Shown: positions 1 through 7,306 of the stretch, one piece after another
Position numbering within the stretch: position 1 is the stretch's first letter
Layout of the letters: each line of letters starts with the position of its first letter
Source of the DNA: CAYMUN01 sp964393835
Lineage (GTDB): Bacteria; Patescibacteriota; Saccharimonadia; Saccharimonadales; UBA4665
DNA length: 64,000 nt
Direction: 5' to 3'
Assembly (NCBI GenBank): GCA_964393835.1
Contig: CAYMUN010000004.1
Span: forward strand, 1 to 64,000
Made by a program: the position numbers and the translations under genes
Notes under the pieces: generated by a model
The model's input: only the letters and a program-made list of their open reading frames with translations
Database searches by the model: none
Told to the model about the DNA's origin: nothing

Positions 1-54
1 AGCAGTCGGCTCATAACCGATTGGTCCCTGGTTCAAGTCCAGGCACCCCCACCA
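1..54 (+). tRNA. tRNA-Met (CAT), 3' part, cut by the window edge
   Basis: The anticodon arm has TCGG/CCGA stems around the loop CTCATAA, so the anticodon is CAT. It is followed by a T arm (CCTGG, TTCAAGT, CCAGG), the acceptor 3' strand CACCCCC, discriminator A and an encoded CCA at 52-54. The D arm and 5' acceptor strand lie outside the window. Elongator Met is the simplest reading. An initiator tRNA or an Ile tRNA with modified CAU cannot be excluded without the 5' half. Confidence 0.9.
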
Positions 55-98
55 CCGTTGCGGTGCAATATTTTTTACAGTTTTGCTGGTTGGTATTT

Positions 99-107
99 TG
101 GTATAGT
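99..107 (+). promoter_or_regulatory. Extended -10 promoter for the small membrane protein at 140
   Basis: TG at 99-100, one spacer base, then TATAGT at 102-107 form an extended -10. No good -35 is present at 17 bp. The predicted start leaves a leader of about 25 nt that contains the strong ribosome site AGGAGGAGG before the ATG at 140. Confidence 0.5.
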
Positions 108-139
108 TTCCCTTATCCGTAAAAAGGAGGAGGACTGCC

Positions 140-370
140 ATGGCTAGGATTATCGAAGAGGAACCGACCGAAAGAGTTGTCGTACATGAGCGCGACCATG
201 ATCATATCCATGAGGCGCCGCGAAGTAATACGGCCCTGATCGTCGGGATTATCATTGTGATCTTGCTGCTGGTTTTACTGTTTGGCCGGGGGCTTTTGGG
301 TGGCAGTAGTAGCAGTGGTGGCGGCACTGATATTAACATCACGCCACCCACTTCTAAGACCGGTCAGTAG
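140..370 (+). CDS. Small single-pass membrane protein, unknown function
   Basis: This 76-residue protein has a charged, His/Asp/Glu-rich N-terminus (about 1-30, including HERDHDHIHE), one hydrophobic segment (about 32-50) and a Gly/Ser-rich tail ending in NITPPTS. A strong AGGAGGAGG ribosome site lies 8 nt before the ATG, so translation is well supported. It sits between tRNA-Met and a convergent ABC exporter. The His/Asp-rich head could bind metal, but that is only a guess. I do not recognise the family. Confidence 0.7.
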   Translation: MARIIEEEPTERVVVHERDHDHIHEAPRSNTALIVGIIIVILLLVLLFGRGLLGGSSSSGGGTDINITPPTSKTGQ

Positions 371-372
371 TT

Positions 373-1119
373 TTAGCTGCGGTTGTTAGTGGCGTCGCGG
401 CGCAGAAATAGCAGCCAGGCGATAGCCCAAGAGCTGACTAGCCAGACCAGAAATACCAGGGCGGCCTTTTTGTGGGTGATGTCGGGGCTGTTGGTCAAGA
501 CGTCGTTGAGGGCGGTAAATGGCATATAGATGGCATTCTTTTTGAGCAGCAGTGAGGCCACGCCCTCGATGGTCAGCGGCAAGAAAAACAAGCCGACAAT
601 GGCAAAGACTTGGTTTCTGGTCAGGGCTACAAATAGTAAACCAGCCATGGCGTAACCCCAGGCGTAAAATAGCGCCCGCCATAACAAGTCGCTAATCGGC
701 AGGGTTTGAGTGATCAGCTCATGACCGGCCAGATGCACGCCGGCGTAGGTAGCCAACGGCGATAACGCCCCGATTACCAGGCCAAACAGAGCGGCAAAGC
801 CGGTCATCACGACTATTTTGGCCAGCAGGACTTTACTGCGACGATTGATGCTGGTCAGGGTATGCAGGATGGTGTTGTAGCGGTATTCGTGCGAAAACAG
901 CAAGATAGCTATCAGCGCGCAAAAAACGGCGGTGAAATTCAGGGCATTGATGACTTCCGTGCCGAGCGCATTAGGGTCTTTTAAGATGTGGGCATCACCT
1001 TTAAAACCATCGACGTAGCCGGCAAAAAATAAGGTCAGCAGGATCATGCCGCCGACGATGACGTAGGTCGAGCGCACGCTTAGGAGTTTGCGAATTTCAG
1101 CTTTGATCGCGGCCCACAT
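373..1119 (-). CDS. ABC-2 type transporter permease
   Basis: A 248-residue protein with about six membrane segments, starting with a short cytoplasmic amphipathic stretch (AIKAEIRKLLSVRSTYV) typical of ABC-2 permeases. The polar loop HEYRYNTILHTLT after the second helix is also typical of this group. Its start overlaps the stop of the ATPase gene (TAATG), so the two are translationally coupled and form one exporter at the cytoplasmic membrane. The substrate is unknown; relatives include peptide-antibiotic self-protection exporters and lipid exporters. Confidence 0.85.
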   Translation of the reverse strand: MWAAIKAEIRKLLSVRSTYVIVGGMILLTLFFAGYVDGFKGDAHILKDPNALGTEVINALNFTAVFCALIAILLFSHEYRYNTILHTLTSINRRSKVLLAKIVVMTGFAALFGLVIGALSPLATYAGVHLAGHELITQTLPISDLLWRALFYAWGYAMAGLLFVALTRNQVFAIVGLFFLPLTIEGVASLLLKKNAIYMPFTALNDVLTNSPDITHKKAALVFLVWLVSSWAIAWLLFLRRDATNNRS

Positions 1120-2033
1120 TATTTTTTACCTTTCTGGGATTTAGTGCTGTACTCTTGGGCGTCTTCGGTCAGCTCGAGAAAGGCTTCCTCGAGCGAAGCG
1201 GCCTGGTTGCTGAGCTCTAACAAGGGTATGCCGGCCGCAAACGCCAGTGTACCGATTTCATCAGAGTTGGCCCCGCCGACCTTTAGGCCGCCATCCAGCT
1301 TTTGGTAGGCCAACAGCTTAGCCTTGAGCGCTTTTTCTAGCTTTGCCAGCTGATTGGTGCGCACAAAGGCTCCGGAATGAGCACTGCCGCTAATAATTTT
1401 ATCGATCGAGCTGCTGGCGATCAGTTTGCCCTTGCCGATGACCACGACATTGTCGGCCATTTGGGCCATTTCGCTGAGTAAGTGACTCGAAACAAACACG
1501 GCGTTGCCCCGGTCGGCGTAATTTTTAATGAACTGTCGCAGCCAGGCGATACCCTCAGGATCCAAACCGTTGGCCGGCTCGTCCAGGATTAGATATTTTG
1601 GCTGGCCCAGGATGGCCGCCGCGATACCCAGCCGCTGGCTCATACCTAAGCTGAATTTGCCCGGCTGTTTTTTAGCGACCTCTTTGAGGCCGACGGTGTC
1701 CAGTGCTTCCTCAACCCGACTGGTGGATATACCGCCCTCATCCGCCAAGATTTTCAGATGCTGGCGGGCCGATCGCGTCGGATGAAAGGCTTTAGCCTCT
1801 AGCAAAACACCGATAATTTTGGAGGGTTGCGGGTAGTCATGTAGTTTTTTGCCGTCAAAGGTCGTGTGACCCTTGCCATGATCCAGCCCCAGCATCAGCC
1901 GCATCGTGGTGGACTTACCGGCGCCGTTGGGGCCCAAAAACCCCGTGACTTTACCAGTCTCGACTTTAAATGACATGTCGTCGACCGCTACCTTTTTACG
2001 GTAGCGTTTGGTCAGGTTTGTGGCCTCAATCAT
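1119..2033 (-). CDS. ABC transporter ATP-binding protein (BcrA/CcmA-like)
   Basis: A 304-residue ATPase with Walker A GPNGAGKST (about 34-42), a signature region FSLGMSQR, Walker B LILDEPANGLDP, and an H-loop in SSHLLSEM. About 80 C-terminal residues extend past the nucleotide-binding domain, as in bacitracin-type exporters. It is coupled with the downstream permease. The start ATG at 2033 is 24 bp from the divergent DUF4396 gene, so the two share a very short promoter region. Confidence 0.9.
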   Translation of the reverse strand: MIEATNLTKRYRKKVAVDDMSFKVETGKVTGFLGPNGAGKSTTMRLMLGLDHGKGHTTFDGKKLHDYPQPSKIIGVLLEAKAFHPTRSARQHLKILADEGGISTSRVEEALDTVGLKEVAKKQPGKFSLGMSQRLGIAAAILGQPKYLILDEPANGLDPEGIAWLRQFIKNYADRGNAVFVSSHLLSEMAQMADNVVVIGKGKLIASSSIDKIISGSAHSGAFVRTNQLAKLEKALKAKLLAYQKLDGGLKVGGANSDEIGTLAFAAGIPLLELSNQAASLEEAFLELTEDAQEYSTKSQKGKK

Positions 2034-2056
2034 TACGTCTCACTATACTTAAGCAT

Positions 2057-2506
2057 ATGCAAACGAGCAACCAAGCCGCCGCTAGCGCCACCCTGCATTG
2101 CTTAACCGGTTGTGCCATCGGCGAGGTTTTGGGCATGATTATAGCTTCGGCGCTGGGCATGGCAGCCTGGCCAAGCGTAGTGCTTTCAATTGTCCTGGCC
2201 TTTGGCTTTGGCTACGGTCTGAGTACGCGAGCCCTCCTGCGCCACGGCTTGGGATTGCGTCAAGCCCTCCGCGTGGCCCTGCTAGCCGACACTGCCTCTA
2301 TCGCCACCATGGAAGCCGCCGATAACGGTTTCATCCTGCTTGTCCCTGGCGCCATCCACGCCAGTCTAACCACCGAACTTTTTTGGATAAGCTTGTTCGC
2401 CTCCTTAGTAGTGGCTTTTGTAGTAGCCTTTCCTGTTAACAAATACCTGATTAGCCGCGGCCGGGGCCATGCCTTGGCGCATTCTTATCACGACCATACA
2501 CCGTAA
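2057..2506 (+). CDS. DUF4396 family membrane protein
   Basis: 149 residues with three to four hydrophobic helices. The stretch LHCLTGCAIGEVLGMIIA near the N-terminus, and the later LLADTASIATMEAADN segment with its conserved Asp/Glu, match the DUF4396 family as I know it. Some members are annotated as copper-oxidase-associated, but function is not established. I chose the ATG at 2057 because a start further upstream would run into the divergent ABC ATPase. The C-terminus is His-rich (GHALAHSYHDH). Confidence 0.75.
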   Translation: MQTSNQAAASATLHCLTGCAIGEVLGMIIASALGMAAWPSVVLSIVLAFGFGYGLSTRALLRHGLGLRQALRVALLADTASIATMEAADNGFILLVPGAIHASLTTELFWISLFASLVVAFVVAFPVNKYLISRGRGHALAHSYHDHTP

Positions 2507-2511
2507 TTAGC

Positions 2512-2820
2512 TTATGGTTGGTATTCGTAGGTCTTTTTTGCCAGTCGTTTAAAAACAAAAAGGGCGCCGCACTTGGGATCTGGGCAGCGTATCTCGGTCT
2601 CGTAATACATCCAATCCGATGAATCATCGGTTCGTTGTTTGGCAGCGATGTATGGCATTAGGGCCGCCAGAGCGTAGTGCGAGAATTGCTCGGTTCCTTC
2701 TTTGAACCGGATATTTTCGCCCTCGGCAATTAAGCCTTGGCCAACTACATGCGAACAGTTAAACGTCTTAGGGTCACCAGCCGTCGTGATTTCCAGGTCA
2801 TATAAATCGTATTTCACCAT
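2512..2820 (-). CDS. TIGR04076-like small protein
   Basis: 102 residues. Features fitting TIGR04076 are a central FSHYALAALMPYIAA segment and a C-terminal pair of cysteines in RCPDPKCGALFVF. The latter resembles the CPDP motif of this family and suggests metal binding. Its stop faces the DUF4396 stop 6 bp away. It follows the aldo/keto reductase in the same direction with a 7-bp gap, so the two are probably co-transcribed. Function is unknown. Confidence 0.65.
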   Translation of the reverse strand: MVKYDLYDLEITTAGDPKTFNCSHVVGQGLIAEGENIRFKEGTEQFSHYALAALMPYIAAKQRTDDSSDWMYYETEIRCPDPKCGALFVFKRLAKKTYEYQP

Positions 2821-2827
2821 GTGCCCC

Positions 2828-3880
2828 TTATACTTCGGTATTTAGATTATACTTCATGATCCCGGCATGCTTCTGGTCGGATCGTTCCAACCCATAAACG
2901 TCGCCTTCTAGAAGGTGTACCGCATCGGCAGTATTATCGATCTCAGCTATTTCCGTATCAGTCAGTTTTTTGTCACCAATGTTTTTAATGGAATTAATGT
3001 ACTGGTTATTGCGTGCGCCGACAATAACTCCCGAAACCTGCGGTTTGCCAAGCACGTACAAAATAGCCGTCTCGCTAATGGTCAGCCCCCGGTTTGCACC
3101 GACCTCTTTGAGCTTATGCAGGACGTCCTGAAACACTCCCCATCCCCCGAGGTCATCAATAATGAGCTTGTATTTGACCAGCGAGCGGTTACCGTAAATT
3201 TTTTCGAATTCCGGCTCGGGTTTGTCTAGATAGTTTTCCGCAATAAACCCACCGGCCAATCCACCATAGCAAAGCAGAGAAATATCGTGCTCCTGACTGT
3301 ACCGCTGCAAGCTTTTCTCGGGACGACGGTCAAGCACCGAATACTGCACCTGGTTCGTCAATATTTTGACACCAGCATGCGCCATCTGGTCGACGTGCTC
3401 AGCATCAAAATTAGTCAAGCCAAGGTTACGGATCGCGCCCGCCTGTCGCAACGATTCTAGCATCAGGCCGACTTCAACATATTGGTCAATATCAAAATCC
3501 CACCAATGGAATTGCACCAGATCAAGCTGCTCTACCCTTAAGCGTTTTCGGGAACGGTGCACTGCGTTTTCGACATCACGCTTTGTCAGCTTGCCGAGCA
3601 TGTCACGATCTGGCACATATTTGGTATGGACTTGCACCTTTTGCGCTTCCTTAGTTCCTCGCTCGGCTGCTAATTTACTAAGGAATGTGCCGATTAGCTC
3701 CTCGACACCGGTGTAAATATCGGCGCAGTCAAAGGTCGTGATTCCAGCATTATAGTAGTCAAACATGTCGCGTATGGCCTGCTGTGGGTCAATCGCGCCA
3801 TGACCGCCCGCCAACTGCCAACCACCCTTGATAATCCTAGAAATGTCGTAATCGGGTGCAAGACGTACTCTTTCAGCCAT
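2828..3880 (-). CDS. Aldo/keto reductase
   Basis: A 350-residue NAD(P)H-dependent carbonyl reductase with a TIM-barrel fold. All four catalytic positions are visible: Asp51 and Tyr56 in DCADIY, Lys88 in VHTKY and His126 in QFHWW. The cofactor-binding end is present as IVGARNNQYI. An AAGGAAA ribosome site precedes the ATG at 3880. The physiological substrate cannot be read from sequence. It forms a unit with the fragment upstream (3902-4099) and the TIGR04076-like gene downstream. Confidence 0.9.
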   Translation of the reverse strand: MAERVRLAPDYDISRIIKGGWQLAGGHGAIDPQQAIRDMFDYYNAGITTFDCADIYTGVEELIGTFLSKLAAERGTKEAQKVQVHTKYVPDRDMLGKLTKRDVENAVHRSRKRLRVEQLDLVQFHWWDFDIDQYVEVGLMLESLRQAGAIRNLGLTNFDAEHVDQMAHAGVKILTNQVQYSVLDRRPEKSLQRYSQEHDISLLCYGGLAGGFIAENYLDKPEPEFEKIYGNRSLVKYKLIIDDLGGWGVFQDVLHKLKEVGANRGLTISETAILYVLGKPQVSGVIVGARNNQYINSIKNIGDKKLTDTEIAEIDNTADAVHLLEGDVYGLERSDQKHAGIMKYNLNTEV

Positions 3881-3901
3881 TTTTTCCTTGCGGTTTATTG
3901 A

Positions 3902-4099
3902 TCACTTTGCGTTCCAGAAAGGGGGCCACATTTTCCATGCCGCCGCTGCCCGACGATTGATTAGTGCAACCAGCTCTAAGTCTACTTCATCAATGACAGC
4001 CCTTTGTACTGCTAATTCTTCCTCGTAACTAGGAGGCCGTACATCGGCCGATGGTAAGGGGGGAAGATCGTGATGGAGTTGACCGTCTGGGCCTGTCAT
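3902..4099 (-). CDS. Chorismate-mutase-like short protein (fragment of helix 1)
   Basis: 65 residues. The segment IDEVDLELVALINRRAAAA resembles the first half of helix 1 of type II chorismate mutases, including the Arg of the NRR region, but the protein ends about 10 residues later. The rest of the domain is not present in any frame downstream, so catalysis is unlikely. A ribosome site AGAGGT precedes the ATG, and a good promoter lies at 4128-4157, so it may be expressed. It is either a decayed gene or a small dimerisation or regulatory helix. Confidence 0.5.
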   Translation of the reverse strand: MTGPDGQLHHDLPPLPSADVRPPSYEEELAVQRAVIDEVDLELVALINRRAAAAWKMWPPFWNAK

Positions 4100-4127
4100 G
4101 CAGCTACCTCTTCAGCTATTAAGTGTA

Positions 4128-4157
4128 ACCATACCATATATTTTAGCATTTACGCAA
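4128..4157 (-). promoter_or_regulatory. Promoter for the 4099-2512 gene group
   Basis: Read on the minus strand: TTGCGT (4152-4157), an 18-bp spacer, and TATGGT (4128-4133) preceded by TGG, an extended -10. Transcription would begin about 22 nt before the ATG at 4099. Confidence 0.5.
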
Positions 4158-4261
4158 ATAAATTTTATGGTGACTCTACAATCCATTATAGCTTGCACCT
4201 GGGCAATCCTACAATGGAACTACTATAGAGTGAGTAACAAAATTGGGCTTCCGCCATAAAC

Positions 4262-4290
4262 TTGACAAATAAGCATAAGTTTGATACTAT
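4262..4290 (+). promoter_or_regulatory. Strong promoter of the 4448 leader transcript
   Basis: TTGACA at 4262-4267, a 17-bp spacer and TACTAT at 4285-4290, preceded by TGA (extended -10). The predicted start near 4297 gives a 5' leader of about 150 nt ahead of the ATG at 4448. This is long for this genome, where most leaders are under 30 nt. Confidence 0.65.
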
Positions 4291-4447
4291 AGTCTGTAGG
4301 TTTTATTGAACATAAAAAGTAAAAACCCGTGTAATAAATCTCACAGACAAAATGCCCATAGGGTGTTGACACCCGGGTGTACAATAAAAACATAATAATA
4401 ATTAACCCATCATTAATAAATAAGATTGAAGAAAGGTTAAAAATAAA
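4291..4447 (+). promoter_or_regulatory. Structured 5' leader with competing hairpins
   Basis: GTCTGT (4292-4297) can pair with ACAGAC (4343-4348), closing a domain. Further on, GGGTG (4361-4365) can pair with CACCC (4370-4374) around TTGA. The same CCC bases also belong to the 12-bp perfect palindrome ACACCCGGGTGT (4369-4380). The two pairings exclude each other, as in a switch or attenuator; at the DNA level the palindrome could instead be an operator. An AT-rich stretch and a GAAAGGTT ribosome site follow. No known riboswitch consensus is recognised. Confidence 0.4.
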
Positions 4448-4684
4448 ATGCACTCTCCACACGTAGTAGAAATACCCAGACACCTGGATCCTGTTTCTAG
4501 CGACACTTTTATAGCCGGCGATAACCGTGATGTTCATCCGGCGGTTTATGAAGAAGGGCTCAAAATGGGCGAAGGTCAGCCTCCCCTGACTGTACTGAAG
4601 GCAGCCTCTGAAGCAATTGAGCAATGGGATCACGATCCTGAAGTCCCGGCAGACGACCACAATAAAGTTCTGACCCACGCTTAA
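4448..4684 (+). CDS. Small acidic protein, unknown
   Basis: 78 residues, His- and Asp/Glu-rich, without membrane segment or recognised domain. It opens with MHSPHVVEIPRHLDP and ends in DDHNKVLTHA. The ribosome site GAAAGGTT and a strong upstream promoter with a long structured leader support expression. It converges on the Dus gene (15-bp gap). I do not recognise the family. Confidence 0.65.
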   Translation: MHSPHVVEIPRHLDPVSSDTFIAGDNRDVHPAVYEEGLKMGEGQPPLTVLKAASEAIEQWDHDPEVPADDHNKVLTHA

Positions 4685-4699
4685 GGTTCAGATCCTCTT

Positions 4700-5671
4700 T
4701 TAGCACAGTATTGCTAGGAGTTCATCAGTGGTTTTAGCTTGCATGAGCTGCTCGCGGAGCTCTTTGGCACCGTCGAAGTTATTAATATAGATCTTGCAGA
4801 ATTTGTTTAGGGTTTGGATGGGGCGCTCGCGGCGTTGCCAAGTGGTGGCAAAGAGCCTGATGTGATCGGCGTAGAGCTGGCGGCGCTGGGCTTCGGTGTA
4901 GTCTGGCCAAGGACTATGCCCGGCAAAGACAAATGGATCGTGGAAAACACCGCGGCCGATCATGATGCCGTCGAGCTGGTACTGCTCGGCCAGCTCCAGG
5001 CCCTGCTGGCGGCTCAGGACATCGCCGTTGCCGATGATCAGGGATTGGGGGGCCAGCTTGTCCCGCAGCTCTCTAGCCTGCCCTATGGCTGCCCAGTCGG
5101 CCGGTACTTTGCTCATCTGGACTTTGGTACGGCCGTGAATCGTCAACATATCCACTCGGTGGCCGAGCAGGAATTCAATCCAGGTCATATCGATAGTGTT
5201 GTAGCCCAGCCGGGTTTTGACGCTCAGCGGCAAGCGGCCAGCCAGGCCCTTTTGGGTGGCCTGGATAATTGCTTGGGCTAAGGGGCGGTCATTTATCAGG
5301 GCGGCGCAGGTGCCGTTTTTGATCTCGGTCTTTTGCGGGCAGCCCATGTTGAGGTCGACGCCGGCAAAGTTGACGCCCTCGGGCAAGCCGAACTCACGGG
5401 CAAAGGTACCGTCAGCTACCTCTTGGGCCGTTTTATAAAAATTCTCGGGATTTTTGCCCCAAAACTGGGCGATCAGCGGCTGCTCTTGAGGGGTAAACTG
5501 GAGTTTTTTGAGTAATTTCTGGCGGCCCGGGCTCTGCAGGCCATCGACGTTGACGAATTCCGTGAAATACATGTCCGGAGCCGCGCACTCGCCCACCACC
5601 CGCCGAAACACGGTATCGGTCACGTCATCCATCGGCGCCAAAATAAAGAACGGCTTAGACAGCTGCTGCAC
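4700..5671 (-). CDS. dus: tRNA-dihydrouridine synthase
   Basis: A 323-residue FMN-dependent enzyme that reduces uridines in the tRNA D-loop. The N-terminal barrel start ILAPMDDVTDTVFR binds FMN. The catalytic cysteine is Cys111 in NMGCPQKTE. The phosphate-binding end is IGNGDV...DGIMIGRGVFHDP, and HGRTKVQMS supplies the usual His and Arg. The helical C-terminal domain is present. Its start overlaps the end of the upstream unknown gene by 17 bp. The Dus subclass is not clear. Confidence 0.92.
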   Translation of the reverse strand: MQQLSKPFFILAPMDDVTDTVFRRVVGECAAPDMYFTEFVNVDGLQSPGRQKLLKKLQFTPQEQPLIAQFWGKNPENFYKTAQEVADGTFAREFGLPEGVNFAGVDLNMGCPQKTEIKNGTCAALINDRPLAQAIIQATQKGLAGRLPLSVKTRLGYNTIDMTWIEFLLGHRVDMLTIHGRTKVQMSKVPADWAAIGQARELRDKLAPQSLIIGNGDVLSRQQGLELAEQYQLDGIMIGRGVFHDPFVFAGHSPWPDYTEAQRRQLYADHIRLFATTWQRRERPIQTLNKFCKIYINNFDGAKELREQLMQAKTTDELLAILC

Positions 5672-6584
5672 TGGCGGCTTTCTGGTCTAAAGCGGCCTGG
5701 TATTTTCCTGCCAGTTTTTGCTCGCAGCGGGCTTGGGAGACGCCGAGTTTATAGAGCTTGGCACGATTGTGTTTGCCCACCATTTGCAGCAGGCCAATCA
5801 TATGGGCGGTGCGCTCGGCATGTGAATAATTACCGTAGAGGTGGCGCTTGATTACCCGATGCATGCCGGCGATAGCCGCGTTGCCAAGGTCAAGATAGAT
5901 TACGGCAACCTCCGCGGTTTCGTGGATTTTTTCGTCAGCCTGGGCCCGCTCTGTTTCTAGCCGCCTGGCCTGGCTACGTACTTTAGAAGGACTGACAAGA
6001 TGGCTGATCAGGTGACCATAGACTTTATTGTCGCCGAGAAGCTGCCCTGATAAATTTCGCTGTTTGGCGATCATGTCTTCCAAGATATGGCCCCCCGTGC
6101 GATTGGCGGTCTGCTCGGTATTTTTATGATCAGGTTCACCCCAGTGGGCCCGGCGAGTCTTGTTAACCCCATGACTCGCGAGAGCCCGTGCGCTATGAGC
6201 CACCACCAGGAATTCTGCTGGCTGGAAAGCTACGCCGTCATTGGGTTTGTCCGGATTAGGCTCAGGTTTTCTGGGCTCCGCCCCAGCTCGAGGTCTCGGT
6301 GTCCCAAGCCAAACGAAGTGCTCGGCGTTGCGCTCGGGGTCTAAGGCGCCGGGGGCGACGTAGAGGCCTGTTTCAATAAACTCCGGCACGACATGTTGGT
6401 AATCGCGAAAACTTGGCTCGCGGCCAAAACGCAGGCCGACAGCCGCCCGGTCAATCAGGCTGACAACGGCTATGCGGCTCTCTGGTGCCACGTCAGCATA
6501 CTGCTTGGGCGGCACCAACTCGGCAAGATACGATGGTATTTCTAATTGGCCGGGGTGCGGGCCTGCTCGTTTAGCCAAAATCAA
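5655..6584 (-). CDS. Unknown conserved-looking protein ahead of dus
   Basis: 309 residues, mostly helical, Ala/Arg/His-rich, with no membrane segment. The central part (about 145-260) has regular charged helices such as RSQARRLETERAQADEKI. An AAGGAG ribosome site lies 6 nt before the ATG at 6584, and a good promoter sits at 6604-6632. It overlaps dus, which suggests joint expression. I do not recognise the family. A role in RNA or tRNA handling would be a guess from its neighbour only. Confidence 0.7.
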   Translation of the reverse strand: MILAKRAGPHPGQLEIPSYLAELVPPKQYADVAPESRIAVVSLIDRAAVGLRFGREPSFRDYQHVVPEFIETGLYVAPGALDPERNAEHFVWLGTPRPRAGAEPRKPEPNPDKPNDGVAFQPAEFLVVAHSARALASHGVNKTRRAHWGEPDHKNTEQTANRTGGHILEDMIAKQRNLSGQLLGDNKVYGHLISHLVSPSKVRSQARRLETERAQADEKIHETAEVAVIYLDLGNAAIAGMHRVIKRHLYGNYSHAERTAHMIGLLQMVGKHNRAKLYKLGVSQARCEQKLAGKYQAALDQKAASAAAV

Positions 6585-6603
6585 GACTCCTTATAGATGC
6601 ATA

Positions 6604-6632
6604 ATTATAGCCGTGACAGTGGTCGTTGACAA
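6604..6632 (-). promoter_or_regulatory. Promoter for the 6584-dus operon
   Basis: Read on the minus strand: TTGTCA (6627-6632), a 17-bp spacer and TATAAT (6604-6609). A short leader follows, with AAGGAG before the ATG at 6584. The -35 lies just downstream of the preceding gene's stop codon, so that gene's 3' end and this promoter abut. Confidence 0.7.
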
Positions 6633-6634
6633 TG

Positions 6635-7252
6635 CTAGCTGGATTGGGCAAGCAGCTGGGCTTGTAGGCGATCTTTTTCGGCTTGGATAGCATCCCGGTG
6701 CTCGTCCCGGCGACCGGAATTGCGTATCGTACCGTAGGTGATTCGAAATTCCCGATACAGCGCGTCAAAGCCATCTTGGGCTGCCGGGTCTTCGGTCAGC
6801 ACCATAGGTTTTGCCTCTGGCGTCTCGTCCTCATCCTCAGGCTGGATGGCCACTATTTCTACCTTTGTGGCTATGCCGAGCGAGAGGGCAAAGTTAGTTC
6901 GAGCGGCTATTCGCATACGCCGTATGGTGGACTCGGCTTTCGTCCGGCGCTCGGTTAGGTTTTGCCATTCGATTTCGTCATAATCCTCTAATCGCTCCAT
7001 GCTGTGCAGCATATTGTCGGCGTTGGTTTTTGACCCCTCAGCGGCGCATTCTGTAGCATAATTATCCAGGACTTTTTGCTCGTAGGTTAAGACAGCCAGT
7101 GCGTGCTGCTCGGGAGTCATCAGGTCAGCTTCGGTGGCCGGAAAGAACCCCTCGTCAGGGCTTGGGACTACTTGGCCAAAGGCAACACTCGCCTTGGTGG
7201 GGGCCAGCAACATGCCTTGGTCTTCGCGATTAACGGTGTGCTTGGGAGTCAT
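6635..7252 (-). CDS. Unknown soluble protein
   Basis: 205 residues, acidic and helical, with a long charged middle region (for example MLHSMERLEDYDEIEWQNL) and an acidic stretch EDEDETPEA. No recognised domain. I place the start at ATG 7252 because the promoter -10 (7263-7268) lies between it and the next in-frame Met upstream. This leaves almost no leader and no ribosome site. The next in-frame Met, at 7213, is the alternative. The gene is followed closely by the 6584 operon. Confidence 0.6.
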   Translation of the reverse strand: MTPKHTVNREDQGMLLAPTKASVAFGQVVPSPDEGFFPATEADLMTPEQHALAVLTYEQKVLDNYATECAAEGSKTNADNMLHSMERLEDYDEIEWQNLTERRTKAESTIRRMRIAARTNFALSLGIATKVEIVAIQPEDEDETPEAKPMVLTEDPAAQDGFDALYREFRITYGTIRNSGRRDEHRDAIQAEKDRLQAQLLAQSS

Positions 7253-7262
7253 ATTGAGGTGT

Positions 7263-7291
7263 ATTATACCATACCTGTCAACAATTTGCAA
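7263..7291 (-). promoter_or_regulatory. Promoter of the 7252 gene, 10 nt from the start codon
   Basis: Read on the minus strand: TTGCAA (7286-7291), a 17-bp spacer and TATAAT (7263-7268) with TGG in front. Ten bases separate the -10 from the ATG, so the transcript would begin 3-4 nt before the start codon. Confidence 0.6.
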
Positions 7292-7306
7292 TGTAGATGC
7301 TCAAGG

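Noticed and set aside
3880..3960. Frameshift in the chorismate-mutase-like gene
   Set aside because: The next frame gives MENVAPFLERKVINK, which does not resemble the missing part of the mutase, so a simple frameshift is not supported.
4223..4678. 151-codon open frame on the minus strand
   Set aside because: It covers the promoter, leader and gene on the plus strand, has an unusual Ile/Tyr/Phe-rich composition and no ribosome site.
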